A DNA stretch of 64,000 nucleotides from an uncultured Paracoccaceae bacterium (lineage in GTDB: Bacteria; Pseudomonadota; Alphaproteobacteria; Rhodobacterales; Rhodobacteraceae). Location: positions 62,001-126,000 of the forward strand of contig CANNFU010000004.1 in NCBI GenBank assembly GCA_947503965.1, read 5' to 3'. Below are positions 8,741 through 17,176 of this stretch, in pieces. Both the position numbers and the translations under genes were made by a program. The notes under the pieces are model-generated. The model made no database searches and was not told the DNA's origin. It was given only the letters and a program-made list of their open reading frames with translations. How positions within the stretch are numbered: the first letter of the stretch is position 1; the number at the start of each line of letters is the position of its first letter.

Positions 8741-10302
8741 TATTTCATTGTGATGCGCCCATCCGTGTAGGGCTGATAAGGTGCGTTCGCGGCGATGTAT
8801 TCTGCCGTGACATCCGCCAGATCCGGGCCGAAGTCGTAAGCGTTCATCGCGTCCTCGAACATCGCGTATCCATCACCGCCGTTGCGGACGTAGTTGTTGG
8901 AGACAACACCATAAGTCGCGGCAAGATCAATCGGCTCACCACCAACCATTACGTCAGAGACGCGCGAACCGGGCTCGGCTGCGGCATCGACGGTGAAGCT
9001 CATGCCTGACACCTGCGGGAAGCGCCCGGCGCCTTCTTCGATCTGGCTGACACCGTTTTCAAGGGCTGCGACGATCGCCTCGCCCGTGACCTCAAATGTG
9101 GACAGCGTGTTCTGGAACGGCAGCACGGTCAGTACCTCGCCCATTGTCACCTCGCCCGCGTCGATAGAGGCGCGCAGACCGCCGCCATTCTGGATCGCGA
9201 TCTGGACGCCCTGATCGCGAACGCGGTCAAGCATCGCGTCGGCCACCAGGTTGCCCATGGGGCATTCCATCGCCCGGCAAACGGTACGGTCGCCTTCAAT
9301 GGGTTCTGCCGCATCAGCAACAACGCGGTTCTTCATCTCTTCGATCGGCCCGGCCAATTCGGCCACACGGGCAACGGCGGCTTCATCCTCGGCCACGCTG
9401 GCATCCAGCAAGATCGTGTCACCTGTGGCAGAGGTCACATTGCCGTCGGCATCGAACTCCAGTGTCAGATGCCCAATATATTTCGAATAGGCATAGGCTT
9501 GCACGACCGGCACATTGCCCACCATGGTCGGATAAGCCATTGCATCCTCTTCGGTGTTCGAAAACAGCGTGTGCGAATGCCCGCCCACAACCGCATCAAG
9601 ACCGGTCACGTTTTCGGCGATGCTCTTATCTCTGTTCACACCGACATGCGTCAGCGCAATGATCTTGTCGACGCCCTCGGCCTCCAGCGTTGCGACATCG
9701 GCGCTCAGGCTTTCCACTTCATCAGTAAAAATGACCGCGTCGGACGGGCTGGACGTCTCGACCGTATCTACGGCCAGTGCAGAAACGATGCCAATCCGTT
9801 CGCCGCCCACTTCAAGCACGACATGGTTTTCAACCTGCCCAGCCAGGATGTTTGAGCTGGACACATCGATATTGCCCGAGATGACCGGGAAGGAAACATT
9901 GTCGGTCAGCTTGCGCAGCCCGTCATCGCCATCATCGAATTCGTGGTTGCCCACGGCCATGGCGTCAAAGCCGATCAACTCTGCGAACTCGGCCTCTACA
10001 TCGCCTTTATATGTCGTGTACATCAGGCTGCCCTGATACTGATCGCCCGCATCCAGAACGATGACATTCTCACCAGCAAGTTCGTTGCGCAGTTCGTTGA
10101 TCTTGGTGATCACGCGGGCGATGCCACCAAAGCATTCGCCGGCGGCGTTGTCTTCAGCATTGCAGGTCGAATCAAAGCGGTTGATCGGTTCGATCCGGCT
10201 GTGCAGATCGTTGATATGAAGAATGTGCAGCGTGTAATCGGCATGCACCATGCCAGCAGACAGCGCCAGCGCACAGGTTGACGTTAAAATACGCGAAATC
10301 AT
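8740..10302 (-). CDS. Periplasmic 5'-nucleotidase / bifunctional metallophosphatase
   Basis: 520-residue secreted enzyme that should hydrolyse nucleoside mono- or polyphosphates or cyclic nucleotides in the periplasm. The signal peptide is MISRILTSTCALALSAGMVHA. The N-terminal calcineurin-like metallophosphatase domain shows ILHINDLHSR, DAGDQYQGS, GNHEFDDG and GGHSHT, the dinuclear metal ligands of the UshA/YfkN family. The C-terminal 5'-nucleotidase domain contains NGGGLRASI and NNYVRNGGDGY. It is a single gene on the minus strand with 150 bp to the divergent DUF952 gene. The exact substrate cannot be told from sequence. Confidence 0.9.
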   Translation of the reverse strand: MISRILTSTCALALSAGMVHADYTLHILHINDLHSRIEPINRFDSTCNAEDNAAGECFGGIARVITKINELRNELAGENVIVLDAGDQYQGSLMYTTYKGDVEAEFAELIGFDAMAVGNHEFDDGDDGLRKLTDNVSFPVISGNIDVSSSNILAGQVENHVVLEVGGERIGIVSALAVDTVETSSPSDAVIFTDEVESLSADVATLEAEGVDKIIALTHVGVNRDKSIAENVTGLDAVVGGHSHTLFSNTEEDAMAYPTMVGNVPVVQAYAYSKYIGHLTLEFDADGNVTSATGDTILLDASVAEDEAAVARVAELAGPIEEMKNRVVADAAEPIEGDRTVCRAMECPMGNLVADAMLDRVRDQGVQIAIQNGGGLRASIDAGEVTMGEVLTVLPFQNTLSTFEVTGEAIVAALENGVSQIEEGAGRFPQVSGMSFTVDAAAEPGSRVSDVMVGGEPIDLAATYGVVSNNYVRNGGDGYAMFEDAMNAYDFGPDLADVTAEYIAANAPYQPYTDGRITMK

Positions 10303-10453
10303 TGGATCAGGTCCCCCAAGTTAAACTAACCTCAGCTTGGCGAGCGGCTTTGCGAGAGTCAAATCCATATCCCTCACCCCGTGTTGGCCCTTACGTCAAT
10401 TTGATGCTGTAGTGGTGCTTGACCATCTTTTGCGCAACGGCCATGACGCCCCT

Positions 10454-10786
10454 ATGCTGATTTACAAAATATTCCGCGCCGAAGAATGGGCCACCCTGCA
10501 AGCCGATGGTGAGACTGTGGGCGCACCGATTGATGTCGCTGACAGGTATATCCATTTTTCGACCGCTGACACTGTGGCCGAGACGGCAGCGAAGTATTTC
10601 AGCGGTGCTACGGGGCTGATGCTGCTCGCGGTGGAAACCGACGGGCTGGAGCCGCTGAAATGGGAACCGGCCCGCAAGGATGTGCTGTTCCCGCATCTTT
10701 ATCGCAAGCTGCGCATGGACGATGTGGTGTGGAGCAAGCCGCTGACCGTGATTGACGGCGTGCATCAGTTTCCGGATCTCGCATGA
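10454..10786 (+). CDS. DUF952 family protein
   Basis: 110-residue protein with the DUF952 pattern ([27 protein letters not shown]). The fold is related to ADP-ribosyl/glutathione-like small domains, but no function is established. The start is the ATG at 10454; the frame is open further upstream but that part is not family-like. The stop overlaps the pyrD start by 4 bp, so the two are co-translated, an arrangement I recognise from related bacteria. Confidence 0.85.
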   Translation: MLIYKIFRAEEWATLQADGETVGAPIDVADRYIHFSTADTVAETAAKYFSGATGLMLLAVETDGLEPLKWEPARKDVLFPHLYRKLRMDDVVWSKPLTVIDGVHQFPDLA

Positions 10787-11835
10787 AGGCGCTTGAACAA
10801 ATCGGCCTGACCGCGCTGCGCCGGCTTGACCCCGAAACCGCGCATGGGCTGGCTTTGAAGGCGCTCAATACGGGGCTGGGTCCCCGCGGGGGGCCGGTGA
10901 CATCTGCTCGGCTGCAAACGCAAGTGGCGGGTTTGGATCTGCCAAACCCTGTGGGTTTGGCGGCTGGCTTTGATAAGAACACGACTGCCTTGCACGCGCT
11001 GGCCAAGACGGGATTCGGTTTTCTTGAGGTCGGCGCCGCGACACCTCGCCCGCAGCCGGGCAACCCCAAGCCGCGGCTATTCCGGCTGGCGCAGGATCAA
11101 GCCGCGATCAATCGCTTTGGTTTCAATAATGACGGAATGGACGCGATTGCGGGACGCCTTGCGAAGCGTCCACAGGGCGCCATCATTGGTCTGAACCTCG
11201 GCGCCAACAAGGACAGCACTGACAAAGCCGCTGATTTCGCGACTGTGCTGACCCGCTGCGGGGCAGAGGTGGATTTTGCGACGGTCAATGTCTCATCGCC
11301 CAACACAGAGAAACTGCGCGACCTGCAGGGAAAGGCCGCACTGGCCGCGCTGCTGGAGGGCGTGATGGAGGCGCGGGCGGCGTTGGCCCATCCGATCCCT
11401 ATTTTTCTGAAAATCGCCCCGGATTTGACGGATGACGAAATTGCAGAGGTGGCCGAGGTTGCGAATGCATCAGGCATCGCAGCGATCATCGCGACAAACA
11501 CAACGCTGGATCGTAAGGGTCTACATGGACCCCTCAAGGCAGAGGCTGGTGGATTGTCCGGACAACCCTTGTTCGAGAAATCAACGCGGGTGTTGGCGCA
11601 GCTATCAGGGCTGACGAAATTGCCAATCATCGGTGTGGGTGGTGTTGGCAGCGCGGAACAGGCCTATCAGAAAATCCGCGCGGGGGCCTCTGCCGTGCAG
11701 CTTTATACAGCTCTTGTATATCGTGGCATTTCGCTGGCCGGTGAGATTGCGCAGGGGTTGGATGCCTTGCTGGCGCGTGATGGTTTTGCCAGTGTTGCGG
11801 ATGCCGTGGGATCAGGCCGCGGCGACTGGCTTTGA
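10783..11835 (+). CDS. pyrD: Dihydroorotate dehydrogenase (quinone), class 2
   Basis: Oxidises dihydroorotate to orotate with ubiquinone as acceptor, the fourth step of de novo pyrimidine synthesis, at the inner membrane. At 350 residues it has the class 2 length. An N-terminal amphipathic extension (about 1-45) is followed by the FMN barrel with [46 protein letters not shown], and [15 protein letters not shown] containing the catalytic serine. [14 protein letters not shown] and [13 protein letters not shown] form the FMN phosphate site. Its last 24 bp overlap the convergent MATE gene. Confidence 0.96.
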   Translation: MKALEQIGLTALRRLDPETAHGLALKALNTGLGPRGGPVTSARLQTQVAGLDLPNPVGLAAGFDKNTTALHALAKTGFGFLEVGAATPRPQPGNPKPRLFRLAQDQAAINRFGFNNDGMDAIAGRLAKRPQGAIIGLNLGANKDSTDKAADFATVLTRCGAEVDFATVNVSSPNTEKLRDLQGKAALAALLEGVMEARAALAHPIPIFLKIAPDLTDDEIAEVAEVANASGIAAIIATNTTLDRKGLHGPLKAEAGGLSGQPLFEKSTRVLAQLSGLTKLPIIGVGGVGSAEQAYQKIRAGASAVQLYTALVYRGISLAGEIAQGLDALLARDGFASVADAVGSGRGDWL

Positions 11836-13155
11836 TCTTGGTTTGTCGGCCTCGGCCTCAAGCGCCGGGTATTTCCAGCCAAGCGTTGCGCCGCGTGCGA
11901 TAAAGCTGAGCAACATGCCCAACCAGAGCCCATGATTGCCGAACAGTGCCATCAACGGGATCACGGCCGCGAAATAGATGATCGTTGAGATGATCATCAT
12001 ATTGCGCATGTCCTTTGTCCGGGTCGCGCCGATGAATATCCCGTCCAGCATCCATGCTGCCACGCCAACAATCGGTGCGGCGACCATATATGGCAGGTAG
12101 TCCCGCGCGGTCGCCTGCACCTCGGGCGATTTGGCCATGATGTCGATGACCGTGCCGCCGAAACTCGCAAAACAGATGGCCAGCACGACGCAGATTGCAG
12201 CCCCCCAAAGACTGCTGAGGATCGCACTGCGCCGTAACGCGGACCGTGCGCGCGCACCCAGCGCCTGACCCACCAGTGCCTCCGCCGCGAAGGCAAAACC
12301 GTCCAGCGCATAGGCCGTGACATAAAGAAACTGCATCAGGATCTGGTTCGCTGCCAGCGGCACATCGCCAAAATCCGACCCGTACATCAGAAAGCTGACG
12401 AATATTGCCTGTAACAGGACTGACCGGATCAGGATGTCGGTGTTTACGACAGCCATGTGTTTCAACCGGACCATATCAAACACCTGCGCCGCTGTGCGCC
12501 ACGCGGTCCCCGCGAAGGCGTCACGGCAGAGGTAAAGGCCCAGCAACAGCCCGCCCCATTCCGCGATGAACGTGGCCCAGGCGACACCTTGGACCCCCCA
12601 GCCCAGTTCCAGCCCCAGATAAAAGCTGAGGGCGATATTGGCCCCGTTCATCAGCACCTGAATGGCCAGCACCGCCCGCGTGCGTTCCTGCGCAATCAAC
12701 CAACCGGTAATCCCGTATAAGGCGATGGTCGCGGGCGCCGACCAGACACGAATGACCATGTAATCGCGCGCCAGGCTTTCGACCTCGGCACTGGCGGGGG
12801 AGACCCAGAACGCCCCCTGAAAGATCAGCACCTGACCGGCGATGATCACGATCCCGGCTGTTATCCCAATCAGCAGGGCGCGGGACAAAAGCACCTGCAC
12901 TTCGTCGGTATCCCCTGCCCCGGCGGCCTGGGATGTCAGGCCTGTGGTGCCCATCCGCAGAAAGCCGAAGATCCAGTAAACGGCCGAAAGAATGATCGCA
13001 CCAATCCCCACCGCACCGATGGGGGCAGCCTCGCCCAGCTGCCCGACCACACCAGTGTCCACAATGCCAAGGATCGGGACGGTCGCATTCGAGATCACGA
13101 TGGGCAGCGCAATAGCAAGGACCCGACGATGGGTCAGCGCGTGGGCGTCAGCCAT
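11812..13155 (-). CDS. MATE family multidrug/cation exporter (DinF-like)
   Basis: 447-residue inner-membrane transporter with about 12 hydrophobic helices, including the N-terminal MATE pattern [21 protein letters not shown] and a second-half counterpart ([30 protein letters not shown]). The DinF-like subfamily exports drugs or toxic metabolites with a Na+ or H+ gradient; no substrate can be inferred. The ATG at 13155 is preferred over GTG at 13158. Its start overlaps the upstream thioesterase stop by 8 bp, so it is the third gene of a minus-strand operon. Its 3' end overlaps pyrD tail to tail. Confidence 0.9.
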   Translation of the reverse strand: MADAHALTHRRVLAIALPIVISNATVPILGIVDTGVVGQLGEAAPIGAVGIGAIILSAVYWIFGFLRMGTTGLTSQAAGAGDTDEVQVLLSRALLIGITAGIVIIAGQVLIFQGAFWVSPASAEVESLARDYMVIRVWSAPATIALYGITGWLIAQERTRAVLAIQVLMNGANIALSFYLGLELGWGVQGVAWATFIAEWGGLLLGLYLCRDAFAGTAWRTAAQVFDMVRLKHMAVVNTDILIRSVLLQAIFVSFLMYGSDFGDVPLAANQILMQFLYVTAYALDGFAFAAEALVGQALGARARSALRRSAILSSLWGAAICVVLAICFASFGGTVIDIMAKSPEVQATARDYLPYMVAAPIVGVAAWMLDGIFIGATRTKDMRNMMIISTIIYFAAVIPLMALFGNHGLWLGMLLSFIARGATLGWKYPALEAEADKPRSKPVAAA

Positions 13156-13642
13156 CACGTTGTGGCATCAGGAAATGGCCGGTGCCCTGGGCAAAAAGAC
13201 GGGACCGGTTGTCCTGCCATGCCTCTACATGCACGGACGCATAGCGGCGACCAGAGCGGTTGATCCGCGCCCGCGCATAGGCGTCGCGCGGCAGGCCGGA
13301 GCGTAGGTAGTCGACGGTGAAATCGATCGTCTTGGGCAGTTTGGGGCGGAAATCGGCATCGTCCGCGAACTTGCCCGCCTCCATATCCTCCCAGATCATG
13401 CCCCAGCTGAGTTCGATGATCGCGGTGACTTCGAGAAAGGCGGCAGTGACGCCACCATGTATCGCCGGCAGCGATGGATTACCGATCAGCTTGTCGGCAT
13501 AGGGCAGGATGCCCGTCAGCTCATCCCCGCGCCGGTCGAATTGGATGCCAAGGAACCGGATATAAGGCACACCACCGATCAGCCGATCCAGCGTTGCGTC
13601 GCGGCGTTGCTTGATCACTTGTACGGGTTCGGGGCGGTTCAT
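13148..13642 (-). CDS. PaaI-family hotdog thioesterase
   Basis: 164-residue single hotdog-domain protein, probably an acyl-CoA thioesterase. The helix motif IHGGVTAAFLEVTAIIEL and the strand FTVDYLRSGLPRDAYARARI match the PaaI/YbgC-like family. The ATG at 13642 overlaps the upstream thioesterase stop by 4 bp, and longer frames run into that gene. A paralogue lies immediately upstream, suggesting a local duplication that gave tandem or heteromeric thioesterases. Substrate is unknown. Confidence 0.85.
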   Translation of the reverse strand: MNRPEPVQVIKQRRDATLDRLIGGVPYIRFLGIQFDRRGDELTGILPYADKLIGNPSLPAIHGGVTAAFLEVTAIIELSWGMIWEDMEAGKFADDADFRPKLPKTIDFTVDYLRSGLPRDAYARARINRSGRRYASVHVEAWQDNRSRLFAQGTGHFLMPQRDG

Positions 13643-14079
13643 CGCTTGGCCCTTTCGATGGTAAAGGCGCCGGTGGCGGTGGCGACGGGGCGATCCGGGT
13701 CCGCATCCACTGCGGTCGCGCGGACAAAAGCGACTGAGCGGGTCACATGATAGCATTCCGCCGTCGCCGTGATCCGGTCACCGGGGGTTGCCGGGCGCAT
13801 ATAGTCGATCCGCAAATCCAGTGTCGCGGTGGCAACGGCTGCGGCGGGGTGGGACATGACAGCGGCACCGGCACAGGTATCCATCAAGGCTGACACCGCA
13901 CCGCCATGGATCACGCCGGTTTCGGGATCACCCACAAGACGTTCGTCGTAATCCATCGCGATCACGGCCTTGCCATCATCGATATCGGTCAGGGTCATAC
14001 CCAGTTCACGGGCATGCGGGATCGCTTCGATAAACTTGCGCGCAATCATATCGCGGCGGGCTTTCTGATCATCTGACAT
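13639..14079 (-). CDS. PaaI-family hotdog thioesterase
   Basis: 146-residue hotdog protein, first of a three-gene minus-strand run (thioesterase, thioesterase, MATE). The active-site helix is VIHGGAVSALMDTCAGAA, with the aspartate expected at the PaaI catalytic position. It is followed by DLRIDYMRPATPGDRITATAECY. The two tandem proteins share this pattern but are only distantly alike. Possible roles are release of CoA from stalled aromatic or fatty acyl-CoA; none is indicated by direct neighbours. Confidence 0.87.
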   Translation of the reverse strand: MSDDQKARRDMIARKFIEAIPHARELGMTLTDIDDGKAVIAMDYDERLVGDPETGVIHGGAVSALMDTCAGAAVMSHPAAAVATATLDLRIDYMRPATPGDRITATAECYHVTRSVAFVRATAVDADPDRPVATATGAFTIERAKR

Positions 14080-14245
14080 GACTGCTCCGAAATAGTGATG
14101 GTCGGGCCGTGTCTGATATATTCATATTCCGCGCAGGCACGCCATGCCAAACTCACCGCGTCGACGATCAACATGTGGCAGGGTGCCGCATCCTCTGGTT
14201 GCCCCGCTGAGAAGTTGGCGCTACGTTGTGATCAGGGAGGTCTCT

Positions 14246-14614
14246 ATGTCTGAAAAACGTCTGTCATTCAAAGAGATGTGTGCAGAATTCGACGTCACGC
14301 CGCGGACGTTACGCTATTATGAATACATCGAGTTACTGCAGCCTGAAAAAGAAGGCCGGTCACGATTCTATGGGCCGAAAGAGCTGGCGCGCATGACACT
14401 GATCCTGCGCGGGCGCCGCTTTGGCTTTGCCCTGGAAGACATCCGCCAATGGCTGATGATCTATGAAAAGGAAGGGACCGAGGCGCAGATGCGCGAATGG
14501 ATCGCCCTGGCCGACCGGCAGATGGTCGAGCTGTCCGAGCAGAAAAAGCAGCTGGAAGAGACGATGCAGGAATTGCAGTCGCTGCGCGACGAGACCGCCA
14601 AGACATTGGGCTGA
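14246..14614 (+). CDS. MerR-family transcriptional regulator (paralogue 1)
   Basis: 122-residue DNA-binding protein. The winged-helix HTH spans about 5-75 (SFKEMCAEFDVTPRTLRYYE, then LARMTLILRGRRFGFALEDI), followed by a long coiled-coil dimerisation helix (about 85-120). No cysteine-rich metal site is seen, so it is not a classic metal sensor. The ATG is 5 nt after AGGGAGG. It is clearly paralogous to the MerR gene at 17177, which directly precedes the beta-oxidation operon, so both are likely acyl-CoA/fatty-acid type regulators. This is inference. Confidence 0.85.
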   Translation: MSEKRLSFKEMCAEFDVTPRTLRYYEYIELLQPEKEGRSRFYGPKELARMTLILRGRRFGFALEDIRQWLMIYEKEGTEAQMREWIALADRQMVELSEQKKQLEETMQELQSLRDETAKTLG

Positions 14615-14733
14615 TGCGGGCAGTCTTTGATCGTCGATGCCGAATGCGGTGCACGTGACCTTCAATTTACCAATGCATCCTAAGGTCTTGCTTTGCGGAC
14701 GCATGTGATGTCCGTTTTGACACCAAAGTAAAG

Positions 14734-14781
14734 TGTGCTGCAGCGGCAGCGAAAGACCGCTTCTGCAGCCGTTGCAGCACA
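14734..14781. terminator. Long bidirectional hairpin between merR and a convergent gene
   Basis: TGTGCTGCA (14734-14742) pairs perfectly with TGCAGCACA (14773-14781). The inner bases extend the stem (CGGC/GCCG, then GC/GC) around a purine-rich loop. It lies 120 bp after the MerR stop and 7 bp past the convergent gene's stop, so it probably terminates both. There is no clean T run. Confidence 0.55.
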
Positions 14782-14787
14782 TGACGT

Positions 14788-15468
14788 TTACATATTGCCG
14801 ACTTTCTTGTGGTTGCCGACGAGCCGGGGAAGACCGCGGACGAAGTCCCAAACAGCTACGATACCGCCCATAAAGAGCGTTCGGACGGCCCGCAGCGAGA
14901 ACGGTGGGACTGCCTTCAATTCGCGCGATTGCACAGGCTCGCCCCGGGCGATGGCCCCGAGAATAGCGTCCATATCGTCGGCGTTGTTCCAAATGCTGCG
15001 AAACAGGATCTTGCCGTTCTGCGAGATCACGAAGATGGAATTCGGCATTGTGCCGTAATAGCGATGCGCAGAGCCTTTCACGTCGTCGACGAGGATCGTG
15101 CGTCCATCGCGATAGCGGTGCTTCGTCTTCTTTGCGGCCCTGATCTTTTCTGCCTCGCTGCGATGCTGGGGCTGCAATTCGCCGGGATGGGCCTCTCGCA
15201 CATACATAAGAACGTGATCAAGTTCAGGGTACTTCTGGATCAGTTTCATCATTGGCGGCACGCTCTGGCCATACATGGGACAGGTCATGCTGCCGGTTTC
15301 CAGCACCAGTGGCTTGTCGCGCAGGTAGTCCGACAGGTGGATGGTTTCTCCATCAAGGGTCTGCAACGGCACATCCTTATAGGTGTCGCCGGCCTGCACG
15401 CCTTCATCGACGGTGAAGTCGTACTCTTCGGGGGTAAAGCGGCGGTAACCATAGCTCTTCGCGGTCAT
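14788..15468 (-). CDS. Thioredoxin-fold protein resembling iodothyronine deiodinase
   Basis: 226-residue protein of the AhpC/TSA-redoxin superfamily. Strand motif PLVLETGSMTCPMYGQSVPP is followed by HVLMYVREAHPGE. The GS-x-T-C-P motif and the VREAHP segment match the iodothyronine deiodinase (T4_deiodinase) family, where vertebrate enzymes carry selenocysteine at this Cys; here it is encoded by TGT. A second conserved stretch, YYGTMPNSIFVISQNGKILFR, is the cis-Pro/strand region. The natural substrate of bacterial members is unknown, with peroxide or thiol chemistry most likely. The start at 15468 has AAGGA at better spacing than the ATG at 15474. It is the second gene of a two-gene operon behind the TetR palindrome. 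Confidence 0.75.
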   Translation of the reverse strand: MTAKSYGYRRFTPEEYDFTVDEGVQAGDTYKDVPLQTLDGETIHLSDYLRDKPLVLETGSMTCPMYGQSVPPMMKLIQKYPELDHVLMYVREAHPGELQPQHRSEAEKIRAAKKTKHRYRDGRTILVDDVKGSAHRYYGTMPNSIFVISQNGKILFRSIWNNADDMDAILGAIARGEPVQSRELKAVPPFSLRAVRTLFMGGIVAVWDFVRGLPRLVGNHKKVGNM

Positions 15469-15491
15469 AGTCATTTTCCTTTTCTAAGGGG

Positions 15492-15968
15492 TTAGGTCAG
15501 CGCCTGCACGGCGAGGACGGCGATCAGTGTGCTTGAGGTCATCAGAAGACCCCGATGGTGAAGAAGGGCCAGCGCGCCGAGCCCTTCACGCACGGCAGCG
15601 ACTTCGCCATTCGAAGGCACCTCATCCACGCCGCGAATATCCTTGAACAGGCGCGCGACAATCAGGGCGAGCTGGGCGAAGAAAAGGCTCGCCACGGCGA
15701 TGGCTGCGGCGGACAGGCCGGCCTGTATCGACAGAAAGATCATCAGCACCGACGCCATGCCCATCGTGGTCATCATGGTCGGCGGCAGAAGATGGATTAC
15801 GCGCTTGAGAATGGCATGGACCTTGCGTGCATCCTCGTCACTGACTTGCGTCGAATGAGGCGCCCACATCAGGCGCCAGACGGGTTTTTCGATAAGGGAC
15901 AAAACCACGAATACTCCCGTGCCGAGACCCAGAAGCCCGGCCAGAAGTAAAGGAACAAGTTCTATCAT
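15492..15968 (-). CDS. Small integral membrane protein, unknown function
   Basis: 158-residue protein with four hydrophobic segments: about 1-27, 62-80, 84-104, and the last 20 residues. A conserved-looking polar stretch (HSTQVSDEDARKVHAILKRVIHLLPP) lies between helices 1 and 2. The layout is like DUF1772/anthrone-oxygenase-type membrane proteins, but I cannot assign it with confidence. AGGAT precedes the ATG. It is the first gene transcribed leftward from the palindromic tetR control region, with the deiodinase-like gene 23 bp downstream, so the two probably act together under TetR control. Confidence 0.7.
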   Translation of the reverse strand: MIELVPLLLAGLLGLGTGVFVVLSLIEKPVWRLMWAPHSTQVSDEDARKVHAILKRVIHLLPPTMMTTMGMASVLMIFLSIQAGLSAAAIAVASLFFAQLALIVARLFKDIRGVDEVPSNGEVAAVREGLGALALLHHRGLLMTSSTLIAVLAVQALT

Positions 15969-16035
15969 AGATCATATCCTTTCTGCATGTTGGGCGCCCC
16001 GGTTTCGAGCATTGACAGCAAGCGGGTGCGCGGTC

Positions 16036-16081
16036 ATGTTGACATCGCCTACATAGGTCCCTATGTAGGCGATGTCAACAT
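16036..16081. promoter_or_regulatory. Perfect palindrome with two face-to-face promoters (TetR operator)
   Basis: A 22-bp arm (ATGTTGACATCGCCTACATAGG) is repeated inverted around a 2-bp centre (TC). Each arm contains TTGACA and, for the opposite strand, TATGTA. Rightward TTGACA (16039-16044) is 17 bp from TATGTA (16062-16067). By symmetry the same holds leftward (16078-16073 and 16055-16050). It lies 16 bp before tetR and 68 bp before the membrane-protein gene, so it is almost certainly the shared operator-promoter. Confidence 0.88.
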
Positions 16082-16096
16082 TTAGTTAGGAAGAAA

Positions 16097-16678
16097 ATGC
16101 AATCCCCCTATCACCACGGAAATCTGCGCGAAGCCTTGCTGACGCGCGCGATCGAGACGCTGAATGACAGGGGCGTGGAGCATCTGAGTCTTCGGGCCTT
16201 GGCGCGAGATCTCGACGTCAGTCACGCCGCACCTCTACGCCATTTCCCGACCAAAGCCGATCTGTTGAATGCCATTGCTGTGGAAGGGGTCCAAAGCCTA
16301 ATTGCCGCGACCGATGCGGCGCAGAGCGCTCCGCCGGGGTCCGGGCGCCTACGGGCGATGGCGCTTGCCTATGTCGATTGGGCGATCGCGCACGCAGCTT
16401 TGCACGGGGTGCTGCGCAACCCGGATGTCATGCGCCATGCCTCAGACGACTTAAGGCAGTTGCTGATCGCTTTCGCCGAGCGCCAGAAGCAAGAGATCGA
16501 AGCCGCGCAAAACCAAGGCTGGCGAAAGGATACAGATCCGGACGTGCTCTTCCTTCATCTCGTTTCACTGACAGCCGGCACCGCGATTGTCATGACAGAG
16601 GACATCTATCGCGACCCTGTTCCGACCGCAGACATTCGGCACAAGGTCGCGGCGTCAATCGACCTGTTCTTGAAATAG
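16097..16678 (+). CDS. TetR/AcrR-family transcriptional regulator
   Basis: 193-residue repressor. The N-terminal HTH (about 10-55) reads LTRAIETLNDRGVEHLSLRALARDLDVSHAAPLRHFPTKADLL-like, the classic TetR pattern. The C-terminal ligand/dimer domain resembles the WHG-type TetR_C family (about 80-190). AGGAAG lies 6 nt before the ATG. It is divergent from the membrane protein/deiodinase-like pair across the perfect palindrome, so autorepression and control of that pair are expected. The inducing ligand is unknown. Confidence 0.92.
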   Translation: MQSPYHHGNLREALLTRAIETLNDRGVEHLSLRALARDLDVSHAAPLRHFPTKADLLNAIAVEGVQSLIAATDAAQSAPPGSGRLRAMALAYVDWAIAHAALHGVLRNPDVMRHASDDLRQLLIAFAERQKQEIEAAQNQGWRKDTDPDVLFLHLVSLTAGTAIVMTEDIYRDPVPTADIRHKVAASIDLFLK

Positions 16679-17089
16679 ACAGGTGCGGCGTAGAGGGACA
16701 CCTTTAACGGCATCATCGGCACCAATGATTGGCCCTTCCGCACACCAGACGTCCGGGACAGGGTTGCGTGACGATTGAGCTGGAAGTGTCGGACAGGCAC
16801 CGCTGACACGATCCGACAACTTGACTGATCGGACCCAGGGGCAATTGCGTTTCAAGATAAGACGCGCAGATGTGTTCACTTTTCAAAGAGCCGTGCTGCG
16901 CAGGTCGGCATTTCTACGTCGCGATACAGTGTTTCTGGCTGCGTCCACGTTCCGACTCAAAGCGCTTTGAATTCATATTTAAAACGTTTGCGGGGAAAAA
17001 TATGAAATTTTTCCCAGTTTTTTAATTGCGCTTGACGCTGGGTTACTTTTGCTGACCTTTCGTCAACCTCAAAATGACGCCACGTTCCG
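16679..17089. other. Intergenic region without a convincing gene
   Basis: About 400 bp between tetR and the second merR. No ORF with family-like sequence was found. The first half is GC-rich like the rest of the window; from about 16970 it becomes AT-rich and holds one hairpin with a T tract (16993-17023). It may be insertion-boundary remnant sequence plus upstream promoter DNA. Confidence 0.5.
16993..17023 (+). terminator. AT-rich hairpin followed by T tract
   Basis: GGGAAAAAT (16993-17001) pairs with ATTTTTCCC (17007-17015) around ATGAA, followed by AG and TTTTTT. The form is that of an intrinsic terminator on the plus strand, 315 bp after tetR and 154 bp before merR. It could equally be part of the merR upstream region. 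Confidence 0.5.
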
Positions 17090-17105
17090 TTTACGTTAAC
17101 GTCAA
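17090..17105. promoter_or_regulatory. Near-perfect palindrome, likely MerR/LiuR-type operator
   Basis: TTTACGTTAACGTCAA contains the perfect palindrome ACGTTAACGT with one mismatched outer pair. It lies at the -35 position relative to a TATGGT (17115-17120). The type resembles LiuR-like MerR sites for acyl-CoA catabolism (from memory). It is 71 bp before the merR start, which suggests autoregulation. Confidence 0.5.
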
Positions 17106-17176
17106 CTTTGCTTGTATGGTGGTCTCAAGCTCCGCAAGTGCGTGCCATTCGAAACACGCACGAAAGGAATTACGAA

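Noticed and set aside
13148-14079. Paralogous thioesterases as possible gene fragments
   Set aside because: Both are full-length hotdog domains with intact active-site helices and tight coupling, so they are not broken genes.
16606-16879. Small minus-strand frames in the tetR-merR gap
   Set aside because: No ribosome-binding site and no recognisable family; composition does not support coding.
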